From Mycobacterium sp. DL592 (GTDB taxonomy: Bacteria; Actinomycetota; Actinomycetes; Mycobacteriales; Mycobacteriaceae): a stretch of DNA of 64,000 bases. Every line of letters begins with the position of its first letter. Positions within the stretch are counted from its first letter, which is position 1. Made by a program: the position numbers and the translations under genes. The notes under the pieces were generated by a model. That model did no database searches. It was not told where the DNA came from and saw only the letters and a list, made by a program, of their open reading frames with translations. The DNA lies in NCBI RefSeq assembly GCF_011694515.1, contig NZ_CP050192.1, forward strand, positions 4,906,527 to 4,970,526, read 5' to 3'. Shown here piece by piece: positions 55,919 through 63,944 of the stretch.

Positions 55919-56680
55919 TCACCGGGGGCGGACGACGACCTGATGGGTGTGGGCGTCGGGCGGGGTGGCGATCACCTCGGCGACGATGCGCGCCACGGTC
56001 TTCGGCGACAGGAAGCGCGACGGGTCGTACTCGCCGCCCTCGTAGGCAACCAGGTCCTGCTGCATCTCGGTGTCGACTCGGCCCGGGTGCACGCTGGTGA
56101 CGCGCAGGCTCGGCTCGTCGGCGCGCAGCGAATCGGCGAACGCGCGCTGGGCGAACTTGCTCGCCGAGTACGCCGCCAGGCCGGGTGAGACGTTGAGGCC
56201 GGCGCCGGAGTTGATGAACACCACCTGGCCGCGGGCTGCGCGCAGGGCCGGCAGCAGCGCCAGGGTGAGCGCGACGGGACCGGTCACATTGATCTCGAAG
56301 CTGGCCCGCCACTGCTCGGGGATCGACTCGTCGAACCGCCCCGGGTACGCCACTCCCGCGTTGTGTACCAGCACATCCAGCTCGGCCAGCGGTTCGGCCG
56401 CCGCCTCGATGGACTCGGGATCGGCCAGATCGAGCGGCCAGGTGGTGGCGCCCAGCCGTGTGGCGAGTGCGTCCAACCGCGCCGACGGCCGGCCTGCCAG
56501 CAGCAGCGTGTGGGTTGGTGCCAAAGCCTCGGCGATCGCCGACCCGATCCCACCGCCCGCCCCGGTGATCAAAGCTGTCCCACTCCCCGGGTCGCTGCGC
56601 TCCTGCCCGCCGGTGTAGTTCCCCGGGTCGCTGCGCTCCTGCCCGCCGGTCCTATTCCCCGGATCCTCTTCGCTCGGCAT
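55919..56680 (-). CDS. Short-chain dehydrogenase/reductase with repeat-extended N-terminus
   Basis: A 253-residue SDR. The Rossmann motif ITGAGGGIGSAIAEAL begins only near residue 39; NAGVAYPG and the catalytic Ser/Tyr/Lys (INSGAG, AAYSASKFAQRAF) follow. The substrate is unknown. The N-terminal 35 residues are an unusual extension made of near-identical units DPGNRTGGQERS and DPGNYTGGQERS, produced by a 36-bp DNA repeat. The ATG at 56680 (MPSEEDPG) is the best start; the true ancestral start may have been just before GTALITGA. It is divergent from the glucosylglycerate hydrolase gene, whose start lies 53 bp away. Confidence 0.8.
   Translation of the reverse strand: MPSEEDPGNRTGGQERSDPGNYTGGQERSDPGSGTALITGAGGGIGSAIAEALAPTHTLLLAGRPSARLDALATRLGATTWPLDLADPESIEAAAEPLAELDVLVHNAGVAYPGRFDESIPEQWRASFEINVTGPVALTLALLPALRAARGQVVFINSGAGLNVSPGLAAYSASKFAQRAFADSLRADEPSLRVTSVHPGRVDTEMQQDLVAYEGGEYDPSRFLSPKTVARIVAEVIATPPDAHTHQVVVRPR
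56585..56668. repeat. 36-bp in-frame tandem repeat in the SDR 5' end
   Basis: Units at 56585-56620 and 56621-56656 share 30 leading bases (CCCCGGGTCGCTGCGCTCCT and then GCCCGCCGGT) and differ in the last six; a third partial unit starts at 56657. On the coding strand each unit holds GAGCGCAGCGACCCGG, similar to the GAGCGAAGCGAGG core of the pbpA-pknA repeat. Confidence 0.75.
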
Positions 56681-56733
56681 GCTCCCGACCCTACCGACCT
56701 GCGATTCACAGCGACGGGACGCAGAATGTACGC

Positions 56734-58074
56734 GTGGCATTCGACCCGAGCTTCGGTCCAACGCAGTTAGCCGCCCGAGCGGCCTACCTCCTGCGCGGCA
56801 ACGACTTGGGTGTGATGACCTCGGCCGCCCCGCAGCTCTACCCGCACATGTGGAGCTGGGACGCCGCCTTCGTGTCCGTCGGTCTGGCTTCGCTCAGCGT
56901 CGAACGGGCCGTCGTCGAGCTCGACACACTGTTGTCGGCGCAGTGGACCAACGGGATGATCCCGCACATCGTGTTCGCCCAGGGCGTCGACGGATACTTT
57001 CCCGGACCGGCCCGGTGGGCCTGTTCGGCGTTGGCCGCCAACGCCCCACGCAGCCGGCACACCTCGGGCATCACGCAGCCCCCGGTGCATGCGATCGCCG
57101 TGCAGCGGATCCTTGACCGCGCACGCATGCGGGGCCGCTCGACGCGGGCAGTGGCGGAGGCGTTCCTGGACCGGCGCTGGTCGGATCTGGTGCGATGGCA
57201 CCGCTGGCTGGCCGAAGCCCGCGACCAGAACGAGCGCGGCCGTGTCACCCTCTACCACGGCTGGGAGTCCGGCATGGACAACTCCCCACGGTGGGATTCG
57301 GCCTACGCCAACGTGATTCCGGGCAGCGTGCCGGAGTACCAGCGCGAAGACAATCACGTCGTCACCGATCCGACCCAGCGGCCTTCGGATATCGAGTACG
57401 ACCGGTATCTGTGGCTGCTCGAGGAGATGAAGTCGGTGCGCTACGACGACGACCTCCTGCCGAAAGTCATGAGCTTCGCCGTCGAGGATGTGTTCGTGTC
57501 GGCGATCTTCTCGTTGGCCTGCGACGTGCTGGCCAACATCGGCGAGGAATACAAGCGGCCCCACTCCGATGTGCGGGACCTGTATTCGTGGGCGGATCGT
57601 TTCCGCGGGGGCGTCGTCGCCACGACTGACGAACGAACCGGCGCGGCAAAGGATTTCGACGTCCGCGCGGACAAGTGGATCGCGACCGAGACGGCGGCCC
57701 AGTTCGCTCCGCTGTTGTGCGGCGGCCTGCCGCATGACCAGGAGCGCGCATTGCTGCGCATCCTGGAGGGTCCACGGTTCTGCGGCCACCCGGACCTCAA
57801 GTACGCCGTGGTCCCGTCAACATCGCCGGTTTCCAAGGACTTTCGGCCGCGCGAGTACTGGCGGGGCCCGGTGTGGCCGGTGCTGACATGGTTGTTCTCG
57901 TGGGCGTTCGCCCGGCGGGGGTGGTCGGAGCGCTCACTGATCCTGCGCCGGGAAGGTCTACGCCAGGCCAGCGACGGCACGTTCGCCGAGTACTACGAGC
58001 CGTTCACGGGTGAACCGCTGGGCAGCATGCAGCAGTCGTGGACGGCCGCGGCCGTACTGGACTGGCTGGGCTGA
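56734..58074 (+). CDS. ggh: Glucosylglycerate hydrolase (GH63)
   Basis: A 446-residue (alpha/alpha)6-barrel glycosidase that splits glucosylglycerate to glucose and glycerate. This compound accumulates during nitrogen limitation in rapidly growing mycobacteria and is used on recovery. The length equals the M. hassiacum enzyme as I recall it, and the two reported catalytic acids fall at identical positions: Asp182 in GWESGMDNSPRWD and Glu419 in TFAEYYEPF. HMWSWDAAF near residue 38 is part of the sugar site. GTG at 56734. It is absent from M. tuberculosis, which supports a rapid-grower genome. Confidence 0.88.
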   Translation: MAFDPSFGPTQLAARAAYLLRGNDLGVMTSAAPQLYPHMWSWDAAFVSVGLASLSVERAVVELDTLLSAQWTNGMIPHIVFAQGVDGYFPGPARWACSALAANAPRSRHTSGITQPPVHAIAVQRILDRARMRGRSTRAVAEAFLDRRWSDLVRWHRWLAEARDQNERGRVTLYHGWESGMDNSPRWDSAYANVIPGSVPEYQREDNHVVTDPTQRPSDIEYDRYLWLLEEMKSVRYDDDLLPKVMSFAVEDVFVSAIFSLACDVLANIGEEYKRPHSDVRDLYSWADRFRGGVVATTDERTGAAKDFDVRADKWIATETAAQFAPLLCGGLPHDQERALLRILEGPRFCGHPDLKYAVVPSTSPVSKDFRPREYWRGPVWPVLTWLFSWAFARRGWSERSLILRREGLRQASDGTFAEYYEPFTGEPLGSMQQSWTAAAVLDWLG

Positions 58075-58083
58075 CCCACCCAC

Positions 58084-58539
58084 TCACGTCTCGGACTGGT
58101 CGGCGATCCGTTCCAGGGGCGCAAGGGCCTTGGCCAACGTCTCGCGCTCCTCGTCGGAGAGCCGGGCCAGCAGCGAGGCCAGGTGAGCACGGCGGTGAGC
58201 CAGTGCTTCGCGGTGCTGCACCAAACCCTCCGGGGTCACTTCCACCAACACCGCCCGAAGGTCCGAGGGGTCACGGGACCGCTTGACCACACCGAGTTTC
58301 TCCAGCCGACGAATGGCAACCGTGGTCGTGGGGGTGCGCACTCGCTCGCGGGCGGCGAGTTCGGTCATCCGGATCGGGCCGGTTTCGAGCAGGGTCAACA
58401 GGATAGACAATTGGGCCAGGGTGAGGTCGCCGCTGTTGGGGGTCCGTGGGTCTCCCCGGCGCAAGACCGAGAACAGCTTGGAGAGGACCCTCTGCAAGTC
58501 CCCAGACAGGTCAGTGACCTGCGGTTCGGCCTCAATCAT
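58084..58539 (-). CDS. MarR-family regulator (Rv0042c-like)
   Basis: A 151-residue winged-helix protein. The helix-turn-helix is MTELAARERVRTPTTTVAIRRLEKLG and the wing RSRDPSDLRAVLVEVTPEG. The position after leuS and near the GntR gene matches Rv0042c. It converges with ggh (9 bp apart). TTGACA (plus-strand TGTCAA at 58564-58569) lies just upstream of the start in its own direction, but no -10 at proper spacing is evident. The target genes are unknown; the ABC transporter upstream is one possibility. Confidence 0.87.
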   Translation of the reverse strand: MIEAEPQVTDLSGDLQRVLSKLFSVLRRGDPRTPNSGDLTLAQLSILLTLLETGPIRMTELAARERVRTPTTTVAIRRLEKLGVVKRSRDPSDLRAVLVEVTPEGLVQHREALAHRRAHLASLLARLSDEERETLAKALAPLERIADQSET

Positions 58540-58602
58540 AGTTCGCTAGTCTAACCTGTCGGCTGTCAACCGTGCTGCAATCGCGTTTTCGGCAAGCGGG
58601 AC

Positions 58603-59352
58603 TTATAGAACCTGCGACAGGAACCGTTGTAGCCGGTCAGTCGTGGCGGCGGTGAAGATCTGGTCCGGCGGCCCGGACTCGACGACCTTGCCGTGATCCA
58701 TGAACACCACCGTGTCCGCGGTCGAGCGGGCGAACCCCATCTCGTGTGTCACGACGACCATCGTCATGCCGTCGGCGCCGAGTTCGGCGATCAAGGCCAG
58801 GATGCCCTTCACCAGCTCGGGATCCAAGGCCGATGTCGCTTCGTCGAAGAACATCACCTGCGGTGTCATCGCCAGTGCTCGGGCGATCGCCACCCGCTGC
58901 TGCTGGCCGCCGGACAGGGTCGCCGGCCGCACGTCGGCCTTGTGCTTGAGGCCCACCCGGTCGAGTTGAGCGAGCGCAAGCTCGCGCGCTTGGTCGGCCG
59001 AGAGGTTTTTGAGCTTGCGCGGGCCCAGCGCCACATTGTCGAGAACCGTACGGTGCGGAAAGAGGTTGAAATGCTGGAACACCATGCCGATCCGCTGCCG
59101 TAGCTTGTCGGGGTCGTCGCGTAACACCGACCGGCCGTCGAGCAGGATGTCGCCGCGGTCGGGTTCGTAAAGCCGGTTCAAGGTTCGCAGCAGGGTGGAC
59201 TTGCCCGACCCGGACGGACCGATGACCGCTGCCGTCGTCCCTGCCGGGACCTCGATGTCGACGCCGCGCAGTACCGCGTTGTTGCCGAAGGCGAGGTGGA
59301 TATCGTTGGCGGCCAACGAGACCGGCTCCGGACGGCTTTCCTTCGCCATCAC
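58603..59352 (-). CDS. Amino-acid ABC transporter ATP-binding protein
   Basis: A 249-residue polar-amino-acid-type ATPase (GlnQ/ArtP class). Walker A is GPSGSGKST (near residue 52), the signature LSGGQQQRVAIARAL, Walker B VMFFDEATSALDPE, and the switch His lies in VVVTHEMGFA. The start (GTG 59352 or ATG 59349) overlaps the stop of the binding protein-permease gene, so the two form one uptake system. The ligand cannot be told; glutamine, glutamate or another polar amino acid is likely. Confidence 0.93.
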   Translation of the reverse strand: MMAKESRPEPVSLAANDIHLAFGNNAVLRGVDIEVPAGTTAAVIGPSGSGKSTLLRTLNRLYEPDRGDILLDGRSVLRDDPDKLRQRIGMVFQHFNLFPHRTVLDNVALGPRKLKNLSADQARELALAQLDRVGLKHKADVRPATLSGGQQQRVAIARALAMTPQVMFFDEATSALDPELVKGILALIAELGADGMTMVVVTHEMGFARSTADTVVFMDHGKVVESGPPDQIFTAATTDRLQRFLSQVL

Positions 59353-61124
59353 ACCATCTCCTGACTCGTGACGTTGGGTTCCAACGGGTCCTCGTCTGCC
59401 GGCGGGCGGCCGCGGCGAAGCCGGTTGTCGATGTAGTTCACCAGGTGGGTCAGCGGAATCGTCAGCAGCAGATAGAACAGGCCGGCCGCCACCAACGGCG
59501 AGAGGTTGCCGGTCTGCGCGTTGAGGTCGCGGCCCACCTGGAACAGCTCACGCTGGCTGGCCACCAACCCGAGGAAGTACACCAGCGACGAGGCTTTCAG
59601 CAGCGAGATGAACTGGTTGACCAGAGCCGGCAGCACCCGGCGAATGCCCTGCGGTATCACCACCAACCGCATCGAGGAGGAGTAGCTGAAGCCAAGTGCG
59701 CGTGAGGCTTCCAGCTGGCCGGGCTCCACGCTTTGGATACCGGAGCGGAAGATCTCGCCGATGTAGGCCGCGGCCATCAGGCCCAGCGCGGCGATACCCA
59801 AGGGGTACGGGTTGTTTCCGGTCAGCCCGCCGACCACGGGGCCGATGCCCAAGCCGATCAGCAGGATGATCACGACTTCCGGCAGTCCGCGGAAGATGTC
59901 GGTGTAAATGCGGGCCGGCAGTCGCAGCCACCGCGACCGGGAGATCCCGGCGACCGCGAGCGTCATCCCCAGCAGCAGGCCGATGATGCTGGCGCTGATG
60001 GTCAGCAGCAGGGTGTTGGGCAGCCCGGTCCGTACCAGGTCGGGGATGGCCTTCTTGTAAAGCTCGATATCCAAGAAGGATTCGCGTAATTGCGTCAGTA
60101 CCGACTTGGTGGCCACCGGTGCGGCCTCGGTGGGTTTCTGGCTGGCGGCGATCGCGTTGAAGTCGGGCAGTTGCGGCAGCGGGGCGGCCTTCGACCCGGG
60201 TTTCCAGCCGGGGGGCAGTGCGCGGGGCACCCAGTCGGTGTAGAGCCGCGCCCAGGTGCCGTCGGCGATCACGGCATCCAGGCCCGCGTTGAGCGCGTCG
60301 ATCAGCGGCTGGTTCTCTTTGGCGACGGCGTAGGCGACGAAATTGTCCAAGCTGAAGGTGTTTTCGACGATCACCGCGGGATCGCCCGGTCGCACAGTGC
60401 CTTGTGCCTGCTGAGAGGGCGCCACCCAGGCGTCGATCTGGCGGGTCTTGAGGCTGGCGTAGACGGTGTTGTAGTCGGGGAACTTGACCGGCTGTAGTCC
60501 GAGGGTGTCGATCACGTAGGACTCCTGCACGGTGCCCTGGACGACGCCGATGCGCTGGCCGGGACCGAGCTTGTCGAAGCCGGTGATCGGCGACCCCGAC
60601 GGTACGACGAGGGAGAAATAGCCGAAGTCGTAGCCGTTGGTGAAGCCGACCGTGCGGCGGCGGGCGTCAGTGGTCGTGATTGACGACGAGCCGACGTCGA
60701 AGCGGCGCGCGGCGACCTGGGCGAGCAGGCCGGAGAACTCGGTGCCGACGAAGTTGATCTTCAGACCGATCTTCTCGGCGATCGCCCGCAACAGCTCGTT
60801 GTCGAAGCCGGTGAATTGGCCCTGGGCGTTGATGCAGATGCTCGGCGGTGCGTCCGACAGGGTGCCGACGGTTAGGGTGCCCGGCGTGATCAGCCGCAAC
60901 GCGTCGAGTTTCACTGCGCTCAGCGGCTCGGTGGTGGCGGTCGTGTACTTGTCCTCGCCGGGTCCGCTGGCGGCGGCGGCAAGGTTGGTGGGCAGTGCGC
61001 TGGCCGCCTTCTCGCCGGGCGGGGCGCACTGGTCGGCATTCGCGGGTGCCATCGGAGCGAGGCTGAACGTCAGCAGCAGCGCGATCAGCACGGCCGGCAG
61101 CCTGCGCCAGTACATGGTCATCAT
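59349..61124 (-). CDS. Fused solute-binding protein and permease of amino-acid ABC transporter
   Basis: A 591-residue fusion. A signal sequence (about 4-30) is followed by a family-3 solute-binding domain (about 60-325: LTVGTLSDAPPSICINAQGQFTGFDNELLRAIAEKIGL). A His/Met/Gln-type permease domain (about 355-575) then begins TGLPNTLLLTISASIIGLLLG and has the EAA loop region QLEASRALGFSYSSSMRLVVIPQGIRR. Having the receptor tethered to the permease is known in Gram-positive GlnP-type systems. Starts at 61124, 61121 and 61115 are all possible; none has a strong ribosome site. It lies 41 bp after gntR. Confidence 0.88.
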   Translation of the reverse strand: MMTMYWRRLPAVLIALLLTFSLAPMAPANADQCAPPGEKAASALPTNLAAAASGPGEDKYTTATTEPLSAVKLDALRLITPGTLTVGTLSDAPPSICINAQGQFTGFDNELLRAIAEKIGLKINFVGTEFSGLLAQVAARRFDVGSSSITTTDARRRTVGFTNGYDFGYFSLVVPSGSPITGFDKLGPGQRIGVVQGTVQESYVIDTLGLQPVKFPDYNTVYASLKTRQIDAWVAPSQQAQGTVRPGDPAVIVENTFSLDNFVAYAVAKENQPLIDALNAGLDAVIADGTWARLYTDWVPRALPPGWKPGSKAAPLPQLPDFNAIAASQKPTEAAPVATKSVLTQLRESFLDIELYKKAIPDLVRTGLPNTLLLTISASIIGLLLGMTLAVAGISRSRWLRLPARIYTDIFRGLPEVVIILLIGLGIGPVVGGLTGNNPYPLGIAALGLMAAAYIGEIFRSGIQSVEPGQLEASRALGFSYSSSMRLVVIPQGIRRVLPALVNQFISLLKASSLVYFLGLVASQRELFQVGRDLNAQTGNLSPLVAAGLFYLLLTIPLTHLVNYIDNRLRRGRPPADEDPLEPNVTSQEMV

Positions 61125-61165
61125 TAGAAAGTAGTTGCCAACCGTTGTGAGGCACGCGCTTCGGA

Positions 61166-61831
61166 TCAGGTGGAATCCAAGCCCGCGAAGACCCCGCGCC
61201 GGTCGAGATCGGCAATCAGCAGGTCTGCCATCAGGTCGGCCCTGTCGATGCACGCGCGCCGGGCCGCGGCCGGATGACTCTGCCCGATCGCGGCATACTC
61301 GGCCTCGATGAGAGGCAAAAGGTGGGCGCGCGTGGCGTCGTATTGGCTCCAGAACTTCCGCGGCATGAAGCTGCGCGAGGAGCGGATGGTCGCCGCCAGG
61401 CGGGGGCCGGCGTATTCGGCGATGACGATGTCGCGGAACCGCTCGGCGCCGACGACGTAGGTCTGCGAGTCGGTCGCGACGCGCACGTCCGTCATGGCGG
61501 CGTCGAGTTCGGCGAGCACGTCAGGTCGCGGGTCGGCGGCGGCGCGGGCCGACACCGCCCCGGTGAGCAGACCGTGTACCTCGTGGTGCTCGCGCAGCGT
61601 GGCCTCGTCGAACTTCTGGACGAATGCGCCGCGGTGGTAGCGGGTGATCAGGATGCCGTCGTGCTCCAGTTGAAGCAGTGCTTCCTGGACCGGAACGCGG
61701 CTCAGCCCCAGGGCCGCGGCTACTTCGTTGCGGTCGACGCGGTCGCCGGAGCGAAGTCTGCCCGCCATGAGCAGGTCGAGAATGTGGGCGACGACCTGGT
61801 CTTTCTCCTTGACGCCATAGCGTTTGGGCAC
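61166..61831 (-). CDS. GntR-family (FadR-like) regulator (Rv0043c-like)
   Basis: A 221-residue regulator. The N-terminal winged helix has GDRVDRNEVAAALGLSRVPVQEALLQLEHDG, and the C-terminal all-helical FCD ligand domain runs from about 75 to 215. GTG at 61831 (product VPKRYGVKEKDQ) is chosen because GAGGG lies 4 nt upstream; the frame stays open to 61879. It sits 41 bp upstream of the ABC transporter in the same direction and 130 bp from the divergent P450, so it could control either. Confidence 0.87.
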   Translation of the reverse strand: MPKRYGVKEKDQVVAHILDLLMAGRLRSGDRVDRNEVAAALGLSRVPVQEALLQLEHDGILITRYHRGAFVQKFDEATLREHHEVHGLLTGAVSARAAADPRPDVLAELDAAMTDVRVATDSQTYVVGAERFRDIVIAEYAGPRLAATIRSSRSFMPRKFWSQYDATRAHLLPLIEAEYAAIGQSHPAAARRACIDRADLMADLLIADLDRRGVFAGLDST

Positions 61832-61928
61832 GGTTCCCTCGGATGCGCACCGTCGGGAGGGGTGGCGCGCTCCGGTCATCCTGCCCGGGTAGGCCGTCGC
61901 GCCGCCAGGCTATTCCGCCATTCGGCAC

Positions 61929-61951
61929 TAACGAGACTGTCAGTCTCGTTA
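61929..61951. promoter_or_regulatory. 11+11 palindromic operator upstream of P450
   Basis: The arms TAACGAGACTG (61929-61939) and CAGTCTCGTTA (61941-61951) are perfectly complementary around a single T. The site ends 10 bp before the P450 ATG. Size and symmetry fit a TetR- or GntR-type operator. Confidence 0.6.
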
Positions 61952-61961
61952 CGCTGCCGGC

Positions 61962-63137
61962 ATGACGACGACGGAATTGCCCGACGACTTCTACGCGGGC
62001 GCCCCGATGGCGAGCGGGCGCACCGCAGCGATGCAGTATCTCCGGCAGCCCGGATCGGTGTACCGAGTCGGCGGGACCTGGCTCATCACCAGCTACGATG
62101 GGGTGCGGTTCGCGCAGAAGAACCCCGACCTGTTCTCCTCGGCCAAGGCCTTCGACATGGTGGCCAACGCCATCCAGATGATCCCACTGGCGATCGATCC
62201 GCCCAAGCACGCGGACTATCGGCGCGTGCTTGATCCGATGTTCGGCCCCAAACGCATGGATGCCATGGACGCCGATCTGCGGGCGCAGCTGCGCGGACAC
62301 ATCCACGCTTTCGCCCCGCTGGGGCGCTGTGACGTGGTCGCGGATCTGTCCTACAAGTTCCCGACTCAGGCGATCCTGACCCTGTTCGGATTACCCCTTG
62401 AGCACTTGCCGAAGTTTCTCGAGTGGGTCACCGGCATCATCAAGGAGGCCAATGTCACCTCGCTGGGTCAGGAACCGCCGCAGCGCGTGATCGAGTGCAG
62501 CATGGCGCTGTTCGGCTTTCTGGCCGAACAGCTCGAAATCAAGAAGAGCCATCCGGGCGAGGACATGCTCAGCGCCATACTGGCCCTCAACGGCGACGAC
62601 GCCTGGACTGATGCCGAGATCCTTGGCCTGTGCTTCCTGATTGTGCTGGCCGGCCTGGACACCGTCACCGGTGCCATCGGCTACTCCTTACTGAACTTGG
62701 CGACCAATCCCGAACTGCGCCAACGACTTATCGCCGACCAGTCGCTGATCGCGCCGTTCATCGAGGAGATACTGCGGCTCGACGGCCCGGTGCCCGGCGT
62801 GCCACGCCTCACCACCAGGGACGTCGAGATCGACGGCGTGACCATCCCCGCCAATTCGCCGGTGATGCTGCTGCTCGGCACGGCCAACCGCGAAGTCCCC
62901 TCAGCGGCCGACCACCCGAACGAGATGGATCTGACGGGCAAACCCACCCACCTGGGCTTCGGCGGCGGTATCCACCGTTGCCTCGGTTCTCATCTGGCGC
63001 GCCGTGAACTACGGCTCACCATCGAGGAGTTCCACGCCCGAATCCCCGAGTACCGGCTGGCCGGCGAGGCCAAGACCCTGTGGCCGGCAGGCACTCTCGG
63101 ACTTGAGTCGCTACCGCTGGAGTTCGAGCCCTGCTGA
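61962..63137 (+). CDS. Cytochrome P450 monooxygenase
   Basis: A 391-residue soluble P450. The heme-ligand loop is FGGGIHRCLG with Cys near residue 345. The K-helix ExxR is EEILR, and the I-helix oxygen site is LAGLDTVTG, with Asp replacing the common Glu/Asp pair. It is short for the family but complete. The substrate is unknown, and no ferredoxin gene is adjacent in the window, so redox partners must come from elsewhere. A long palindrome directly upstream suggests tight control. Confidence 0.9.
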   Translation: MTTTELPDDFYAGAPMASGRTAAMQYLRQPGSVYRVGGTWLITSYDGVRFAQKNPDLFSSAKAFDMVANAIQMIPLAIDPPKHADYRRVLDPMFGPKRMDAMDADLRAQLRGHIHAFAPLGRCDVVADLSYKFPTQAILTLFGLPLEHLPKFLEWVTGIIKEANVTSLGQEPPQRVIECSMALFGFLAEQLEIKKSHPGEDMLSAILALNGDDAWTDAEILGLCFLIVLAGLDTVTGAIGYSLLNLATNPELRQRLIADQSLIAPFIEEILRLDGPVPGVPRLTTRDVEIDGVTIPANSPVMLLLGTANREVPSAADHPNEMDLTGKPTHLGFGGGIHRCLGSHLARRELRLTIEEFHARIPEYRLAGEAKTLWPAGTLGLESLPLEFEPC

Positions 63138-63138
63138 G

Positions 63139-63924
63139 TCAGCGGCTGTCGCGCCAGCGGATCAGCGCCTGCGCGGCGGTCAGGTCGTAGTCGGGTCCGT
63201 CGCACCCGACCGTCATCAGCGTCACGCCCAGACCGGCCAGTGCCTCGGCGTTGGCCGCCAGGGTGTCGGCGTCGCGCCCTTCCACACCTGAGGAGCGCTC
63301 GACGGTGGCGGGGTCGCGTCCGAGGTCCGCACAGTGCCGCGCCAGCGCCTCGGCCTTGCCGGGGTAGGTCTCGGCGTTGGTGAAGCTGTGCCACTGGTCG
63401 GCGTGCTCGGCGACCAAGCGCAGCGTCTTGCGCTCACCTTGACCGCCGATGAGGATCGGGATGTGCCGGGTCGGTGCCGGGTTGAGCTTGGCCAGCCGGG
63501 ACTTGATCCGCGGCAGTGCCTGGGCCAGATCGTCGAGCCTGCTGCCGACGGTGCCGAACTCGTAGCCGTACTCGTCGTAGTCCTTTTGTTTCCAGCCTGA
63601 TCCGATGCCCAGGATCAGTCGACCGCCCGAGATGTGGTCGACAGTGCGAGCCATGTCCGCCAGCAGTTCGGGATTGCGATACGAGTTACAGGTGACCAGC
63701 GCGCCGATCTCGACGCGGGAGGTCTGCTCGGCCCAGGCGCCGAGCATGGTCCAGCACTCGTAGTGAGCGCCGTCGGGATCGCCGTAGAGCGGATAGAAGT
63801 GGTCCCAGTTGAAGACCACGTCGACGCCGATGTCCTCACAGCGGAGCACCGCGTCGCGGATCTGGGCGTAGTCGTCGGAATGTTGGGGCTGAAGCTGCAC
63901 ACCGATGCGAATGGGAAAGGTCAC
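63139..63924 (-). CDS. LLM-class F420-dependent oxidoreductase (Rv0044c-like)
   Basis: A 261-residue luciferase-like TIM-barrel protein. Typical motifs are NWDHFYPLYG near residue 39, NPELLADMARTVDHISGGRLILGIGSGW (nucleotide-binding region), and PILIGGQGERKTLRLVAEHAD. Such proteins use F420H2 or FMN; the substrate is unknown. GTG at 63924. It converges with the P450 with one base between stops. Gene order matches Rv0044c after Rv0043c. Confidence 0.88.
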   Translation of the reverse strand: MTFPIRIGVQLQPQHSDDYAQIRDAVLRCEDIGVDVVFNWDHFYPLYGDPDGAHYECWTMLGAWAEQTSRVEIGALVTCNSYRNPELLADMARTVDHISGGRLILGIGSGWKQKDYDEYGYEFGTVGSRLDDLAQALPRIKSRLAKLNPAPTRHIPILIGGQGERKTLRLVAEHADQWHSFTNAETYPGKAEALARHCADLGRDPATVERSSGVEGRDADTLAANAEALAGLGVTLMTVGCDGPDYDLTAAQALIRWRDSR

Positions 63925-63944
63925 ACCTGAAACGGTACGTCGTC

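Noticed and set aside
48010..63924. A claim that Rv0036c-Rv0044c orthologues beside pcnA show a new translocation
   Set aside because: Rapid growers such as M. smegmatis, as I recall, have leuS on this side of the origin, so this is probably the ancestral order.
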